DNA of 64,000 nucleotides from Clostridium chauvoei (GTDB lineage Bacteria > Bacillota > Clostridia > Clostridiales > Clostridiaceae). The stretch lies in assembly GCF_002327185.1 (NCBI RefSeq), contig NZ_CP018624.1:558001-622000 (forward strand), given 5' to 3'. The position numbers and the translations under genes were made by a program. Below, piece by piece: positions 9,161 through 18,121 of this stretch. How positions within the stretch are numbered: position 1 is the first letter of the stretch; the number at the start of each line of letters is the position of its first letter. Below the pieces are notes generated by a model. That model was not told the origin of the DNA. It made no database searches and saw only the letters and a list, made by a program, of their open reading frames with translations.

Positions 9161-9706
9161 ATGATAGAAACTATCATAATTGCACTTATATTTTCAAAAA
9201 TTAAAGGATATAAAATAAAAACATTATTTAAAAATTGGACTATATATCCCATTATTATTATGGAAATAGTTTATATATTTATACAAGCTAATATATTTAA
9301 TGGGAATTATCAGCTAATAAAATATGTAGGAGTATTAAAAACTATATATTTGTGTACATATATACCAATGATATTTAAATATAATCAGTATATGCCTGCA
9401 ATTACAGGAGCTGTATTTACTATAGTAGGAGGATTTTTAAATAATATTGCTATAAGGGCTAATAATGGAAAAATGCCTGTATTCCCAACTGTATCACACT
9501 TAACGGGATATATAAAAGCAGATTCCTTTATTAAAATAAATGATATTCATATATTAGGTACTTCAGCTACTAATTTAAAGTTTTTAACGGATATATTTGA
9601 TATAGGATACGGTGTTTTAAGTATAGGAGATATATTCATTAGATTTTATGTTTTCATAATAATATATAAATCGATACAATATATTAATAAATTAGAAAAG
9701 ATTTAA
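9161..9706 (+). CDS. DUF5317-like membrane protein at the head of the agr operon
   Basis: 181 residues with about four to five membrane helices. The conserved GGFLNNIAIRANNGKMPV stretch followed by a polar loop matches the DUF5317 pattern (G-x-x-x-N, then N-x-G-x-MP). Its function is unknown. It precedes a sensor-like membrane protein, AgrB and AgrD in the same direction without a terminator, so it is placed in that operon. It may contribute to peptide signalling, but nothing in the sequence proves this. Confidence 0.65.
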   Translation: MIETIIIALIFSKIKGYKIKTLFKNWTIYPIIIMEIVYIFIQANIFNGNYQLIKYVGVLKTIYLCTYIPMIFKYNQYMPAITGAVFTIVGGFLNNIAIRANNGKMPVFPTVSHLTGYIKADSFIKINDIHILGTSATNLKFLTDIFDIGYGVLSIGDIFIRFYVFIIIYKSIQYINKLEKI

Positions 9707-9754
9707 ATTTAAAAGGGTATTGATGAAAATATAAATGATAAAGGAGAAAGTCAC

Positions 9755-10222
9755 ATGTTAAAGCTAGCGCCAATAGAATTTTTTTTAAGAGCAATACCAG
9801 AGGGTTTTTTATTTATATTGGCTATATATTCATTTTCTAAGACAAAGATAGATAGAAATAAGTATATTTCAGCAAGTTTACTATATGGAATAGTAGTGTA
9901 CTCAGTAAGATTTTTACCTATAAGTTATGGGGTACATAGCATAATGAATATATCAATAGTTATATTTATAAGTGCTAAAATAAATAAAATAGATATAATA
10001 GATTCAATTAAAGCTGTTATAGCTATTTTTATTATACAATTTGCAACAGAGGGAATAAGTATATTTATAATTCAAAACATAATGCAAAGAGATACTAATT
10101 ACATATTTAATGATCCTATATTAAAGGTATTATATGGAGTTCCTTCTTTATTTATTGCAATATTTATAGTAATAGTATATTACTTAATACTAAAGAAAAA
10201 AGGGAAATTAAAAAATGTATAA
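9755..10222 (+). CDS. small multi-pass membrane protein, resembles a kinase-less sensor domain
   Basis: 155 residues with five probable membrane helices and no catalytic motif. The organisation (RAIPEGFLF, then helices and a short basic end) resembles the membrane part of AgrC/Spo0B-type sensor kinases with the kinase missing. The ATG follows AAAGGAG by 11 bases. Its last codons overlap the agrB start (stop 10220-10222, agrB ATG 10215), so the two are translationally coupled. It may bind the signal peptide or assist its export. I do not recognise a named family with confidence. Confidence 0.55.
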   Translation: MLKLAPIEFFLRAIPEGFLFILAIYSFSKTKIDRNKYISASLLYGIVVYSVRFLPISYGVHSIMNISIVIFISAKINKIDIIDSIKAVIAIFIIQFATEGISIFIIQNIMQRDTNYIFNDPILKVLYGVPSLFIAIFIVIVYYLILKKKGKLKNV

Positions 10223-10853
10223 TATAGAAAGATTATCAGAAACCTTAGCAAATAACATTGCATCAGAACTAAATTTTGATACTGATAGAAAAGAAGTAAT
10301 TCAATATGGAATTTTTGCTATGATACAAATAGCTTTATCTATAGTATCAGTTTTAATAATAGGTGCTTTTTTAAATATAATGTGGGAAGCTTTTATAGTT
10401 TCTTTAGCAATAACTATTTTAAGAAAATCATCAGGTGGAGCCCATGCAACCTCACCAGGAAAATGTACATTTATAGGTACAAGCATAAGCTTGATTATTG
10501 CTATAGTATTAAAAAATATATATAGCTTAAATATAGTTTTAACTATAGTATTTATAGGCTTTATAATTTCATATTATTTAGTTTATAAATTAGCACCAGT
10601 AGATAGTATTTCTAAGCCTATAAGAAATCAAGAAAAAATTAAACGATTAAAAAAGAACTCTATAATTATAGTTAGTATTTATTTGATTTTAGTGATAATA
10701 AATATTTTAACTTTTAAAATTACTGGGCATAAATATTTCATAAGCTATGCTTTATGCATATGTGGAGGAATGTTATGGCAGGTAATGTCTTTAACTAAAT
10801 TTGGACATAAGTTAATTGAAATTATAGAGTATTTTATTAATAAAATTTTATAA
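10215..10853 (+). CDS. agrB: AgrB-type autoinducer-processing membrane peptidase
   Basis: 212 residues. The AgrB catalytic pattern is intact: R70-KSS-GG-A-H77-ATSPGK-C84, with His77 and Cys84 as the catalytic dyad. Several membrane helices surround it. AgrB cuts the C-terminal tail of the AgrD precursor and forms the thiolactone ring. The substrate gene agrD lies 19 bases downstream. The start codon overlaps the preceding sensor-like gene. The length is close to that of staphylococcal and clostridial AgrB. Confidence 0.92.
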   Translation: MYNIERLSETLANNIASELNFDTDRKEVIQYGIFAMIQIALSIVSVLIIGAFLNIMWEAFIVSLAITILRKSSGGAHATSPGKCTFIGTSISLIIAIVLKNIYSLNIVLTIVFIGFIISYYLVYKLAPVDSISKPIRNQEKIKRLKKNSIIIVSIYLILVIINILTFKITGHKYFISYALCICGGMLWQVMSLTKFGHKLIEIIEYFINKIL

Positions 10854-10872
10854 TCCTAAGGGGGAGTACAAT

Positions 10873-11007
10873 ATGAGAAAATTAAATAATAAGGTATTAA
10901 TGGCTGTAGCTGCATTTGCAACTGTATTTGCATCAGTAGTAGCAACATCAGCATGTGTATGGTGTTCATATCAACCAGAAGAACCTAAATGTCTTAGAGA
11001 CAAATAG
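10873..11007 (+). CDS. agrD: AgrD-type cyclic-lactone autoinducer precursor peptide
   Basis: A 44-residue peptide behind GGGGAG. An amphipathic leader (MRKLNNKVLMAV...) ends in ATSA, followed by the predicted core C28-V-W-C31-S and an acidic, proline-containing tail QPEEPKCLRDK that AgrB should remove. The leader and tail closely resemble, from memory, the C. perfringens AgrD whose core is C-L-W-F-T. Here the fourth core residue is a second cysteine (C31), and the tail has a third (C40). The expected product is a five-residue thiolactone closed through C28. See the finding on the extra cysteines. Confidence 0.85.
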   Translation: MRKLNNKVLMAVAAFATVFASVVATSACVWCSYQPEEPKCLRDK

Positions 11008-11012
11008 TAGTA

Positions 11013-11037
11013 GAGGTCGGATATTCCGATCTCTATT
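11013..11037 (+). terminator. terminator after agrD
   Basis: GAGGTCGGA and TCCGATCTC form a stem with a 3-base loop followed by TATTCTT. It closes the agr operon 6 bases after the agrD stop. Confidence 0.75.
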
Positions 11038-11066
11038 CTTACATTTATAATAAGAGGTATAAAGTC

Positions 11067-12758
11067 ATGGACAAGATAGAAGATTATAAGCAGAAACAGA
11101 TAAATGACATAGTATCAGTAGTAAAACTAGCTTCATTATTATTTATATCTATAATAATATTTCAATATTTTTTTAAAAGTGAAAAAGGTAATTATATAAT
11201 ACTATATTATAATGTAGCAACAATTTGGATAACTGTATGCTTATTATTATCAATATATTCAATATGGGCATTTTCCACATCTAGAAAATTAAGCTATAAA
11301 AATATGAGATATGTGCAAACTGGAGAAAATATACTGTTCTTTTTTATATTTTTAGTTATAATAATTATTTCAGGGAATTATGCTAGTGAATATAAATATT
11401 TATTTTTATTTATAATAATAACTACAACTATACAATCAGGAATGAAAAGAGGAATATTAACAGCATGTGCAGCCTCTATAGTTATTTTAATGGTAGATAT
11501 ATTTTTTATACCAGGAGTAGAGGTAAATAGTTACTTTGAAAATGATTTAATATTAAGTGGAGTATTCATACTGACTGCATGGACCCTTGGGTACTATGTA
11601 AAAATAGAAGATGAACATATTTATAAGTTAAAAAGTTTAGTAAATGAAGATGGATTAACTAGTGTATATAATCATAGATATTTCCATGATACTTTAAAGG
11701 AAAAGGTAATGACATCTAATCTTAAGAACGAAAAAATTTCTATGATATTTATTGATATAGATTATTTTAAGCACTATAATGATCTTTATGGACATCAAAT
11801 GGGTGATGGTGTTTTAAAGATAATATCAAGCTTATTAAAAGAAAATGTAAGAGAGAAAGATATTGTATGTAGATATGGAGGCGAAGAATTTTCTATAATA
11901 CTTCCAAATACAGAAGAAAGTGAAGCATTAATTCTTGCAGACAGATTAAGAAATTTAATTGAGAAAACAAAATTCTATGGTGAAGAAAATCAACCAAATG
12001 GAAGATTAACTGTTTCGATGGGAGTTTCTACATATCCAACAAAAGCAGAAAGTGATATAGATCTTATTAAAAGTGCTGATGATGCTTTATATAGAGCTAA
12101 ATTTTTCTATAAAAATAGAGTTGAAGCATATACTTCAATTTTAGATGAGATAAAAAAAGATATTGATGAAAAGGATATAGAATTAGTTACATCAATAAAA
12201 ACTTTAATAAGTATAATAAATGCTAAAGACAGATATACTTATGCACATTGCGAAAGATTAGTTTTTTATAGTAGACTATTAGCAGATGAACTTAATTTGA
12301 ATCAGAGAGAAAAAAACATATTAGTACATGGTGCATATATGCATGATATAGGAAAGATTAATATATCAAAAGATATATTAATAAAAAAAATGCCTCTTAC
12401 GAAGGAAGAATGGGAATTATTAAAGCAACATCCACAAAATGGTGTAGATATAATAAAATCTGTTAAATCTTTAGAATCAGTAATACCATTAATATTATAT
12501 CATCATGAAAAGTATGATGGTACAGGATATCCGGCTAATTTAAAAGGAGAAGAGATTCCATATTTAGCTAGAATATTAACAGTTATAGATAGCTTTGATG
12601 CTATGACATCTACTAGACCATATAATAAGCAAAAAACTTATGAAGAAGCTATAATAGAACTTGAAAAATATAAAAATATTCAGTTTGATCCTAAAATAGT
12701 TGATTGTTTTATAGAAGTTTTAAAAGAGAATCATGGGAAGTTAGACAGAATATTTTAA
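11067..12758 (+). CDS. membrane diguanylate cyclase fused to HD-GYP phosphodiesterase
   Basis: 563 residues. Five or six membrane helices span about 15-175. A GGDEF domain follows with the active motif GGEEF at 271-275 and an inhibitory-site RxxD (R262-D265) exactly five residues upstream, so c-di-GMP synthesis with product feedback is expected. The C-terminal HD-GYP domain has H426-D427 (HDIGK), H479-H480 and G487-Y488-P489, the phosphodiesterase signature. The protein carries both making and breaking motifs intact. It starts 60 bases after agrD, past a terminator, so it probably has its own promoter. Which activity dominates cannot be told from sequence. Confidence 0.92.
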   Translation: MDKIEDYKQKQINDIVSVVKLASLLFISIIIFQYFFKSEKGNYIILYYNVATIWITVCLLLSIYSIWAFSTSRKLSYKNMRYVQTGENILFFFIFLVIIIISGNYASEYKYLFLFIIITTTIQSGMKRGILTACAASIVILMVDIFFIPGVEVNSYFENDLILSGVFILTAWTLGYYVKIEDEHIYKLKSLVNEDGLTSVYNHRYFHDTLKEKVMTSNLKNEKISMIFIDIDYFKHYNDLYGHQMGDGVLKIISSLLKENVREKDIVCRYGGEEFSIILPNTEESEALILADRLRNLIEKTKFYGEENQPNGRLTVSMGVSTYPTKAESDIDLIKSADDALYRAKFFYKNRVEAYTSILDEIKKDIDEKDIELVTSIKTLISIINAKDRYTYAHCERLVFYSRLLADELNLNQREKNILVHGAYMHDIGKINISKDILIKKMPLTKEEWELLKQHPQNGVDIIKSVKSLESVIPLILYHHEKYDGTGYPANLKGEEIPYLARILTVIDSFDAMTSTRPYNKQKTYEEAIIELEKYKNIQFDPKIVDCFIEVLKENHGKLDRIF

Positions 12759-12776
12759 AATTTAATATTTAGAGGG

Positions 12777-12827
12777 GAGTTGTTTAATTAATGGTTATTA
12801 GTAATCATAATATCAACTCTTTTTTTG
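12777..12827 (+). terminator. weak rho-independent terminator
   Basis: GAGTTG (12777-12782) pairs with CAACTC (12814-12819), which is followed by seven T. The loop is long and A/T-rich and may hold an inner helix. Confidence 0.5.
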
Positions 12828-12874
12828 ACTATATATAAATTAATATTAAGAATATAAAAAATGGAGTGATAAAA

Positions 12875-13591
12875 ATGAAAGCAATAATAGATTTACATTG
12901 CCACACTATTTCAAGTGGTCATGCATATAGCACTATAAAAGAAAATGTAGAAGGAGCAATAGAAAATGGAATAAAGATATTAGGAACATCGGATCATGGA
13001 CCTAATATGCCAGGAGGACCTTATATTTTTCATTTTGGAAATTTAAGAGTTTTGAAAAAAGAGATAAATGGAGTAAGAATGTTAAAAGGGGTTGAGGCTA
13101 ACATAATTGATTATGATGGAAATATAGATATTCCGCTAGATGTTTTAGAACAATTAGATTATGTTATAGCAAGCTTACACCCACCATGTCTTGAATTTGG
13201 TTCAAAAGAAGAGAATACTAGAGCTATAATAAAAGCTATGGGAAATCCATATATAAAAATAATTGCTCATCCTGATGATAATAGATATCCTTTAGATTAT
13301 GAAAAAATAGTAAAAGCAGCAAAGAAGAATAAAGTTTTATTAGAAGTAAATAATTCATCATTAAAGCCAGATAGCTATAGACCAGGAGCTTTAGATAATT
13401 ATAAAAAAATGTTAAGACTATGTATAGATAACCAAGTTAAAATAATCTTAGGAAGTGATGCTCATATATGGTATGATATTGGGGTATTCGATAATTGTGA
13501 AAAACTAATGAAAGAAATTGATTTTCCTAAGGAATTAGTTGTTAATTACAATAAAGAAGATTTAAAGGACTTTATAGAATTAGATAAATAA
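12875..13591 (+). CDS. PHP-domain metal-dependent phosphatase (YcdX-like)
   Basis: 238 residues. All PHP metal-ligand motifs are visible in order: DLHCHT near the N-terminus, TSDHG, GVEAN, ASLHPP, IAHPDD and finally GSDAH. The order and length fit the single-domain YcdX-like phosphatases with a trinuclear metal site. The physiological substrate is not known. The ATG at 12875 is chosen because ATGGAG lies at the right distance; an in-frame GTG at 12866 overlaps that ribosome site. The next gene follows after 27 bases, so co-transcription is likely. Confidence 0.85.
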   Translation: MKAIIDLHCHTISSGHAYSTIKENVEGAIENGIKILGTSDHGPNMPGGPYIFHFGNLRVLKKEINGVRMLKGVEANIIDYDGNIDIPLDVLEQLDYVIASLHPPCLEFGSKEENTRAIIKAMGNPYIKIIAHPDDNRYPLDYEKIVKAAKKNKVLLEVNNSSLKPDSYRPGALDNYKKMLRLCIDNQVKIILGSDAHIWYDIGVFDNCEKLMKEIDFPKELVVNYNKEDLKDFIELDK

Positions 13592-13618
13592 AATTAATTA
13601 TGATAGGAGTATTTGTAT

Positions 13619-14815
13619 ATGGATAGATTATATTATACTGATCAGTATATTAAAAGTTTTACAGCTGAAATTACTAACATAAAAGAGTTAGATGGAAAGT
13701 TTCATGTAGTTTTAGATAAAAGTGCATTTTTCCCTGGCGGTGGAGGACAATCAGGAGATACTGGATTTATAGAAAATCATAAGGTTATTGATGTTTATGA
13801 AGAAGGTGGAACTTTATATCATGTTGTAGAAACTAAACCTATAAAAATACATAAAGTTAAATGTTCTATAGATTGGGAAAAAAGAGAAGATGGAATGCAT
13901 CAACATTTTGCACAACATGTTTTGTCAGGATGTTTCTTTAATCTATTTAATGCAAATACAGTAAGTGTTCATTTTGGTAAAGAAATAAGCACTATAGATA
14001 TAGAAGGTTATCTTGAAGAAGATAAGATAAGAAAAGCAGAAGCATTAGCAAATGATATTATAGGTGAAAATATAGAAGTAGAATTTTTAACTCCTACAAA
14101 AAAAGAATTAAAGAAAATGAATTTAAGAAGAGATTTACCAAATACTAATGAAGAGATAAGAATAGTTAAAATTGGAGATTTAGATATAAATGCTTGTTGT
14201 GGAGTACATCCAAAATCAACACTAGACCTTAGAATGATAAAAATTAAGAAGTGGGAAAAACATAAAAAAGCTACTAGAATAGAATTTTTAGCTGGAAAAA
14301 GAGCTATTAATGATTCAATTAAAAAGGATAAATTTGCATTAGAAATATGCAAATATTTAAGTAGTAATGAAGAAGAAGCTATAAATGGTATAAAAAACTT
14401 AAATATTAAACTTAAAGAGACATTAGATGAAAAAAGAAAAATAGAAGAAGAGATAGCTAGATATCAAATGAAGGAAATGATTGAAGAAGCAGATAAAATT
14501 AAGAGTATATCAGTAGTTAGAAAGATATATGATGGTGAAAATATAAAATATCTTCAAAAGCTTACAAGTAAAATAGTAGAAAATGAGAACACTATTGCTT
14601 TAATGGTAGTAAAAAATGATGAAAGAGCAAATTTAATTTTTGCAGCATCTAAAGATATAAAAAATATAAGTATGAATGATTTATTAAAGGATGCCATAAC
14701 TCTTATTGATGGTAAGGGTGGTGGAAGCTCAAGTTTAGCTCAAGGAGCAGGGAAAAATAATAGTAATTTAGAAATGGCTTTAGATTATGCTTTTAATAAA
14801 TTGAAAAATGCCTAA
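13619..14815 (+). CDS. alanyl-tRNA editing protein, long form (AlaX-L)
   Basis: 398 residues. An N-terminal AlaRS-like domain (FFPGGGGQSGDTG) leads to the editing site with H96-FAQ-H100 and C193-CGV-H197, the zinc-binding HxxxH/CxxxH set that hydrolyses Ser- or Gly-tRNA(Ala). A helical segment rich in E and K (about 250-300) is followed by a DHHA1 domain with GKGGGSSSLAQGAG near the C-terminus. It has no aminoacylation domain, so this is free-standing editing and not alaS. The ATG at 13619 follows AGGAG by nine bases; a TTG two codons earlier is too close. Confidence 0.9.
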   Translation: MDRLYYTDQYIKSFTAEITNIKELDGKFHVVLDKSAFFPGGGGQSGDTGFIENHKVIDVYEEGGTLYHVVETKPIKIHKVKCSIDWEKREDGMHQHFAQHVLSGCFFNLFNANTVSVHFGKEISTIDIEGYLEEDKIRKAEALANDIIGENIEVEFLTPTKKELKKMNLRRDLPNTNEEIRIVKIGDLDINACCGVHPKSTLDLRMIKIKKWEKHKKATRIEFLAGKRAINDSIKKDKFALEICKYLSSNEEEAINGIKNLNIKLKETLDEKRKIEEEIARYQMKEMIEEADKIKSISVVRKIYDGENIKYLQKLTSKIVENENTIALMVVKNDERANLIFAASKDIKNISMNDLLKDAITLIDGKGGGSSSLAQGAGKNNSNLEMALDYAFNKLKNA

Positions 14816-14881
14816 TATTTGTAATAACAATAGAAAAATTATATAATTAATTAAAAACAATATAGATTGGAGTTGGCAAAT

Positions 14882-15472
14882 ATGAGTAAAGTAAAAATAA
14901 ATAAAGTAGATATGCTAGCTGATACTAAATATTTAAAATTATATAATGCAGAATATACTAATAAAAATGGAGATTTAAGAAATTGGACTATAGCATCAAG
15001 AAAAGATTTAGATACTATAAATAATCAGTTTTTTAATGGATTAGAAGAAAAAATTGATGCAGTTATAATATTAGCTAAGCATATAAAAGAAGATAAGCTA
15101 GTAATTATTAAACAATTTAGAGTACCTCTTAATGATTATGTATATGAATTACCAGCAGGTCTTATTGATAGTGGTGAAGATTTTATTGAAACTGTTAGAC
15201 GTGAACTTAAGGAAGAAACAGGTTTAGATTTAATAGAAATAGACTATGAAAAAACAAAACAAAAAGCTTATGTATCTACAGGAATGACCGATGAATCAGT
15301 AGCGTTTGTTTATTGTAGTTGTGATGGTAAAATGTCAACAGAAAACTTAGAAGCAGATGAAGATATAGAAGTTATGTTAGTTGATAAAGAAGAAGCAAAG
15401 AATATATTAACTTCAGATGAAAAAATAGATATAAAAGCATTACTTGCAATACAAAACTTTATAGGCTATTAA
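14882..15472 (+). CDS. Nudix hydrolase, ADP-ribose pyrophosphatase type
   Basis: 196 residues. A complete Nudix box runs from G93 to about residue 115 (G-x5-E-x7-REL-x-EETGL). The preceding QFRVPL and ELPAG motifs are typical of the ADP-ribose pyrophosphatase group. The enzyme would hydrolyse ADP-ribose to AMP and ribose 5-phosphate. The ATG at 14882 has TTGGAG upstream; the frame is open a few codons further with no better start. A terminator follows directly. Confidence 0.87.
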   Translation: MSKVKINKVDMLADTKYLKLYNAEYTNKNGDLRNWTIASRKDLDTINNQFFNGLEEKIDAVIILAKHIKEDKLVIIKQFRVPLNDYVYELPAGLIDSGEDFIETVRRELKEETGLDLIEIDYEKTKQKAYVSTGMTDESVAFVYCSCDGKMSTENLEADEDIEVMLVDKEEAKNILTSDEKIDIKALLAIQNFIGY

Positions 15473-15475
15473 GAA

Positions 15476-15511
15476 AGGAGTTATCCACTAATTGTTTAGT
15501 GGATAACTCCT
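15476..15511. terminator. strong bidirectional terminator
   Basis: AGGAGTTATCCACTA pairs perfectly with its complement around ATTGTT, with TATTTTAAATTTTT after it. It lies between the Nudix gene and the convergent lysozyme gene. Confidence 0.9.
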
Positions 15512-15522
15512 ATTTTAAATTT

Positions 15523-16854
15523 TTAGGAGATTTTAAGAACTTGACCTGGGTAAATTAAATTAGGATCACTTATACTATTTAGTTCAGCTAAATGTTCATA
15601 AGTTGTTCCAAATAAACTAGCAATTTCACTTAAGGTATCATTAGGTTTAACTACATAGGTGCCAGTAAAACTATCATTTGAAGGAGTATTACCAGAAGAA
15701 TATAGTTTTAGAATTTGGCCTGGGTAAATTAAGTTAGGGTTTTGAATATTATTTATTTCTACTAAATAGTCAATAGTTGTATTATGAGTAAGAGCAATTT
15801 GGCTTAAAGTATCACCTTCTTGTACTATATAGGTGCTTAATAAAAGATTAGAATTTCCAGTATTAGAAGATGTGGAAGATGGAATTTTTAAAACCTCTCC
15901 AGGATATATAAGATTAGGATTGCTAATACTATTTACGTTAACTATAGAATTAACTGAGGTTCCAAAAACATTAGCTATATTACTTAGAGTATCACCAGGT
16001 TGTACTATATAAATTGAGTTAAAGTTTTCTGATGAAGTAGATGAATTTATATAGATAGTTAATGTCTCGCCGGGATATATAAGATTAGGATTTTTTATAT
16101 TATTTGAAAGAGCTAAAAAATCAACTGTAGTATTATATTTACTTGCAATTTCACTTAAAGTATCACCGGGTTGTACAACATAAAGGATTTCCTTACCAGT
16201 AGCTTCACTATTATTGATATTGGGCTGTATATTTGGAATACTAGAGCTATTTAATAAAATATCACTAGTAAAGACATCTAAATCTACACCCCCAGAAACA
16301 CCAGGAACATATCCTGAATCAGAATATTGGAAACCAATCCAACTATCCCATATAGGATTATACATTGGAGTATTTACTCCGTATTCAGCTATCCATAAAG
16401 GATAAGCATCTAATATATTAGTTAAATTGTAGTTTGCAAAATTACTATAAGTGTAGATAACTACATCCATACCAGTAAGTTTTTTTACTTCTATTAAAAA
16501 TATATTTGCTAATTCAGAAAGCTCTGTTTTAGAAAATCCACCTGTTACTTCAACATCTAAAGCGAGTTTACAATCAGGGGTTAATCCACTTATTTTACTT
16601 ATGAAATAATAAGCTTGATTAATGGAGGATTCTTTACTTTCAGGTATGAAAAAGTGATAGAATCCAACATATAAATTTTGAGATTTGGCATTATAATAAT
16701 TAGATTTTAAAAATGGATCCGTATAATAGGTTCCTTCTGTAGCTTTTGTATAAACTACTTGAATACCACTATTTTTTACTTTGGCAAAATCAATTACACC
16801 TTGCCAGTTACTTACGTCTATTCCTTTTAAATTATCAGAGGATATGCTCTGCAT
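15523..16854 (-). CDS. GH25 lysozyme with four LysM repeats
   Basis: 443 residues. A GH25 muramidase domain fills about 8-205 (GIDVSNWQG, TKATEG, GFYHFF, and LALDVEV with the acidic catalytic pair). Four LysM repeats of about 45 residues follow, each of the form QPGDTLSxIA...NPNLIYPGxxLKI. They anchor the enzyme to peptidoglycan, which it cleaves between MurNAc and GlcNAc. There is no signal peptide: the protein starts MQSISSDNLKG behind AAAGGAGG. Release may need lysis or another route, as with phage endolysins, though no phage genes are nearby. Confidence 0.93.
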   Translation of the reverse strand: MQSISSDNLKGIDVSNWQGVIDFAKVKNSGIQVVYTKATEGTYYTDPFLKSNYYNAKSQNLYVGFYHFFIPESKESSINQAYYFISKISGLTPDCKLALDVEVTGGFSKTELSELANIFLIEVKKLTGMDVVIYTYSNFANYNLTNILDAYPLWIAEYGVNTPMYNPIWDSWIGFQYSDSGYVPGVSGGVDLDVFTSDILLNSSSIPNIQPNINNSEATGKEILYVVQPGDTLSEIASKYNTTVDFLALSNNIKNPNLIYPGETLTIYINSSTSSENFNSIYIVQPGDTLSNIANVFGTSVNSIVNVNSISNPNLIYPGEVLKIPSSTSSNTGNSNLLLSTYIVQEGDTLSQIALTHNTTIDYLVEINNIQNPNLIYPGQILKLYSSGNTPSNDSFTGTYVVKPNDTLSEIASLFGTTYEHLAELNSISDPNLIYPGQVLKIS

Positions 16855-16910
16855 TTAAAAAGCCTCCTTTGTTTATACATAGATTTATTATAGAAATGAA
16901 TCTACTTATA

Positions 16911-16950
16911 TATACTATGCAGTATAAGGTTTTTTTGCATAATATTATGC
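16911..16950. promoter_or_regulatory. two adjacent palindromes in the lysozyme/kinase spacer
   Basis: TATACT-ATGC-AGTATA (16911-16926) is a perfect inverted repeat. GCATAATATTATGC (16937-16950) is a perfect 14-base palindrome. They lie 57-96 bases upstream of the lysozyme start in a 370-base gene-free stretch (16855-17224) that otherwise shows only A/T-rich sequence. They may be operators for the lysozyme gene; no regulator is identified. Confidence 0.4.
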
Positions 16951-17224
16951 TTATAAATATTAAAAGTGATTAGTTTATATAAATATTATATACTTAATTT
17001 TTTATAGTATATAATAATAGAGTTTCATTTTTATATGTGGAAAAATGAAAAAATAGAAAAAATGCAACGGAATTAACTTAGAAAAATATAAAATATTAAA
17101 CTAAAGTATAGAAAAAATATAAAAAACAAAAAATCTTTAATAAAATGGAAAAATATTGTATAATGTTATAGTGGGATTTAAAAAATGTTAAAATAAAAGG
17201 GAAAAATAAAAGGGGTTGAGCAAA

Positions 17225-18064
17225 TTGTGTCAAAATAAAATAAGTTATGGTGTAGATATAGAAAACTTTAAGAGTGAATTATTTGCAAATGTATCGCATG
17301 AGTTTAAGACACCACTAAATATTATTTTATCAACAATGCAATTAATAAACAACAATATAGAAGAAGAAAAAATATGTTGTGATAGTGATGTTAACTTAAA
17401 AAAATATATGAATTATATTAAACAGAATTCATATAGGTTATTAAGACTTGTAAACAATTTAATAGATGAAAGTAAGATAGAGAACGGTTACTATGATTTA
17501 TGTTGTGGGAATCATAATATAGTTAGCATAATAGAAGACATAACACTATCAATATCTCCATTTATTGAGAGTAAAAAGATAAACTTAGTTTTTGATACTG
17601 ATATAGAAGAACTTATAATTTCATGTGATCCAGATAAAATAGAGAGAATTATGTTAAATCTATTATCTAACGCAGTAAAATACACAAAAGATAAGGGGAA
17701 AATTATAGTTAATATAAAATCAGATAAAAATAAGGTGTTAGTATCTATACAAGACAATGGAATAGGAATTCCAAAAGAGAAGATAAATTCTATATTTGAA
17801 AGATTTGAAAGAGTACAAACTGAAGAAACTAAAAAGATATCGGGAAGTGGAATAGGTCTTTCATTGGTAAAGTCTTTAGTAGAAATGCATGAAGGGAAAA
17901 TTTACGTAGAAAGCAAATTAGGAGAAGGAACAAAAGTATCCTTTGAGTTACCTAATAAAAAACTTAAAGGAGATTTTATTGTACAAGAAAATAGAGATTT
18001 GACTTTAGGAAAAGTTGAGAAATGTAAAATTGAGTTTTCTGATATATATAAATATGTTGGTTAA
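17225..18064 (+). CDS. sensor-less orphan histidine kinase
   Basis: 279 residues consisting only of a transmitter. HisKA has VSH25EFKTP near the N-terminus. The HATPase domain has the N box (IMLNLLSNAVKYT), G1 (DNGIGIP), F box (IFERFERV) and G2 (GSGIGLSLVK). There is no sensor or membrane helix. The TTG at 17225 is preferred over TTG 17216 because AGGGG ends at 17215. The transmitter is very similar to that of the PAS-containing kinase 570 bases downstream, which suggests duplication with loss of the sensory part. The C-terminal tail CKIEFSDIY recurs in that kinase. No response regulator is nearby. Confidence 0.9.
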   Translation: MCQNKISYGVDIENFKSELFANVSHEFKTPLNIILSTMQLINNNIEEEKICCDSDVNLKKYMNYIKQNSYRLLRLVNNLIDESKIENGYYDLCCGNHNIVSIIEDITLSISPFIESKKINLVFDTDIEELIISCDPDKIERIMLNLLSNAVKYTKDKGKIIVNIKSDKNKVLVSIQDNGIGIPKEKINSIFERFERVQTEETKKISGSGIGLSLVKSLVEMHEGKIYVESKLGEGTKVSFELPNKKLKGDFIVQENRDLTLGKVEKCKIEFSDIYKYVG

Positions 18065-18080
18065 TATATTTTATCAGTAC

Positions 18081-18121
18081 AAAGAGGCTGTATCGAAATT
18101 TATTTTGATATGGCCTCTTTA
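18081..18121 (+). terminator. rho-independent terminator
   Basis: AAAGAGGC (18081-18088) and GCCTCTTT (18113-18120) enclose an inner A/T helix (TATCGAAA/TTTGATA). T-rich sequence follows. Confidence 0.8.

Noticed and set aside
15523..16854. Prophage endolysin
   Set aside because: The domain make-up would fit, but no holin, tail or integrase genes are nearby, and terminators isolate the gene.
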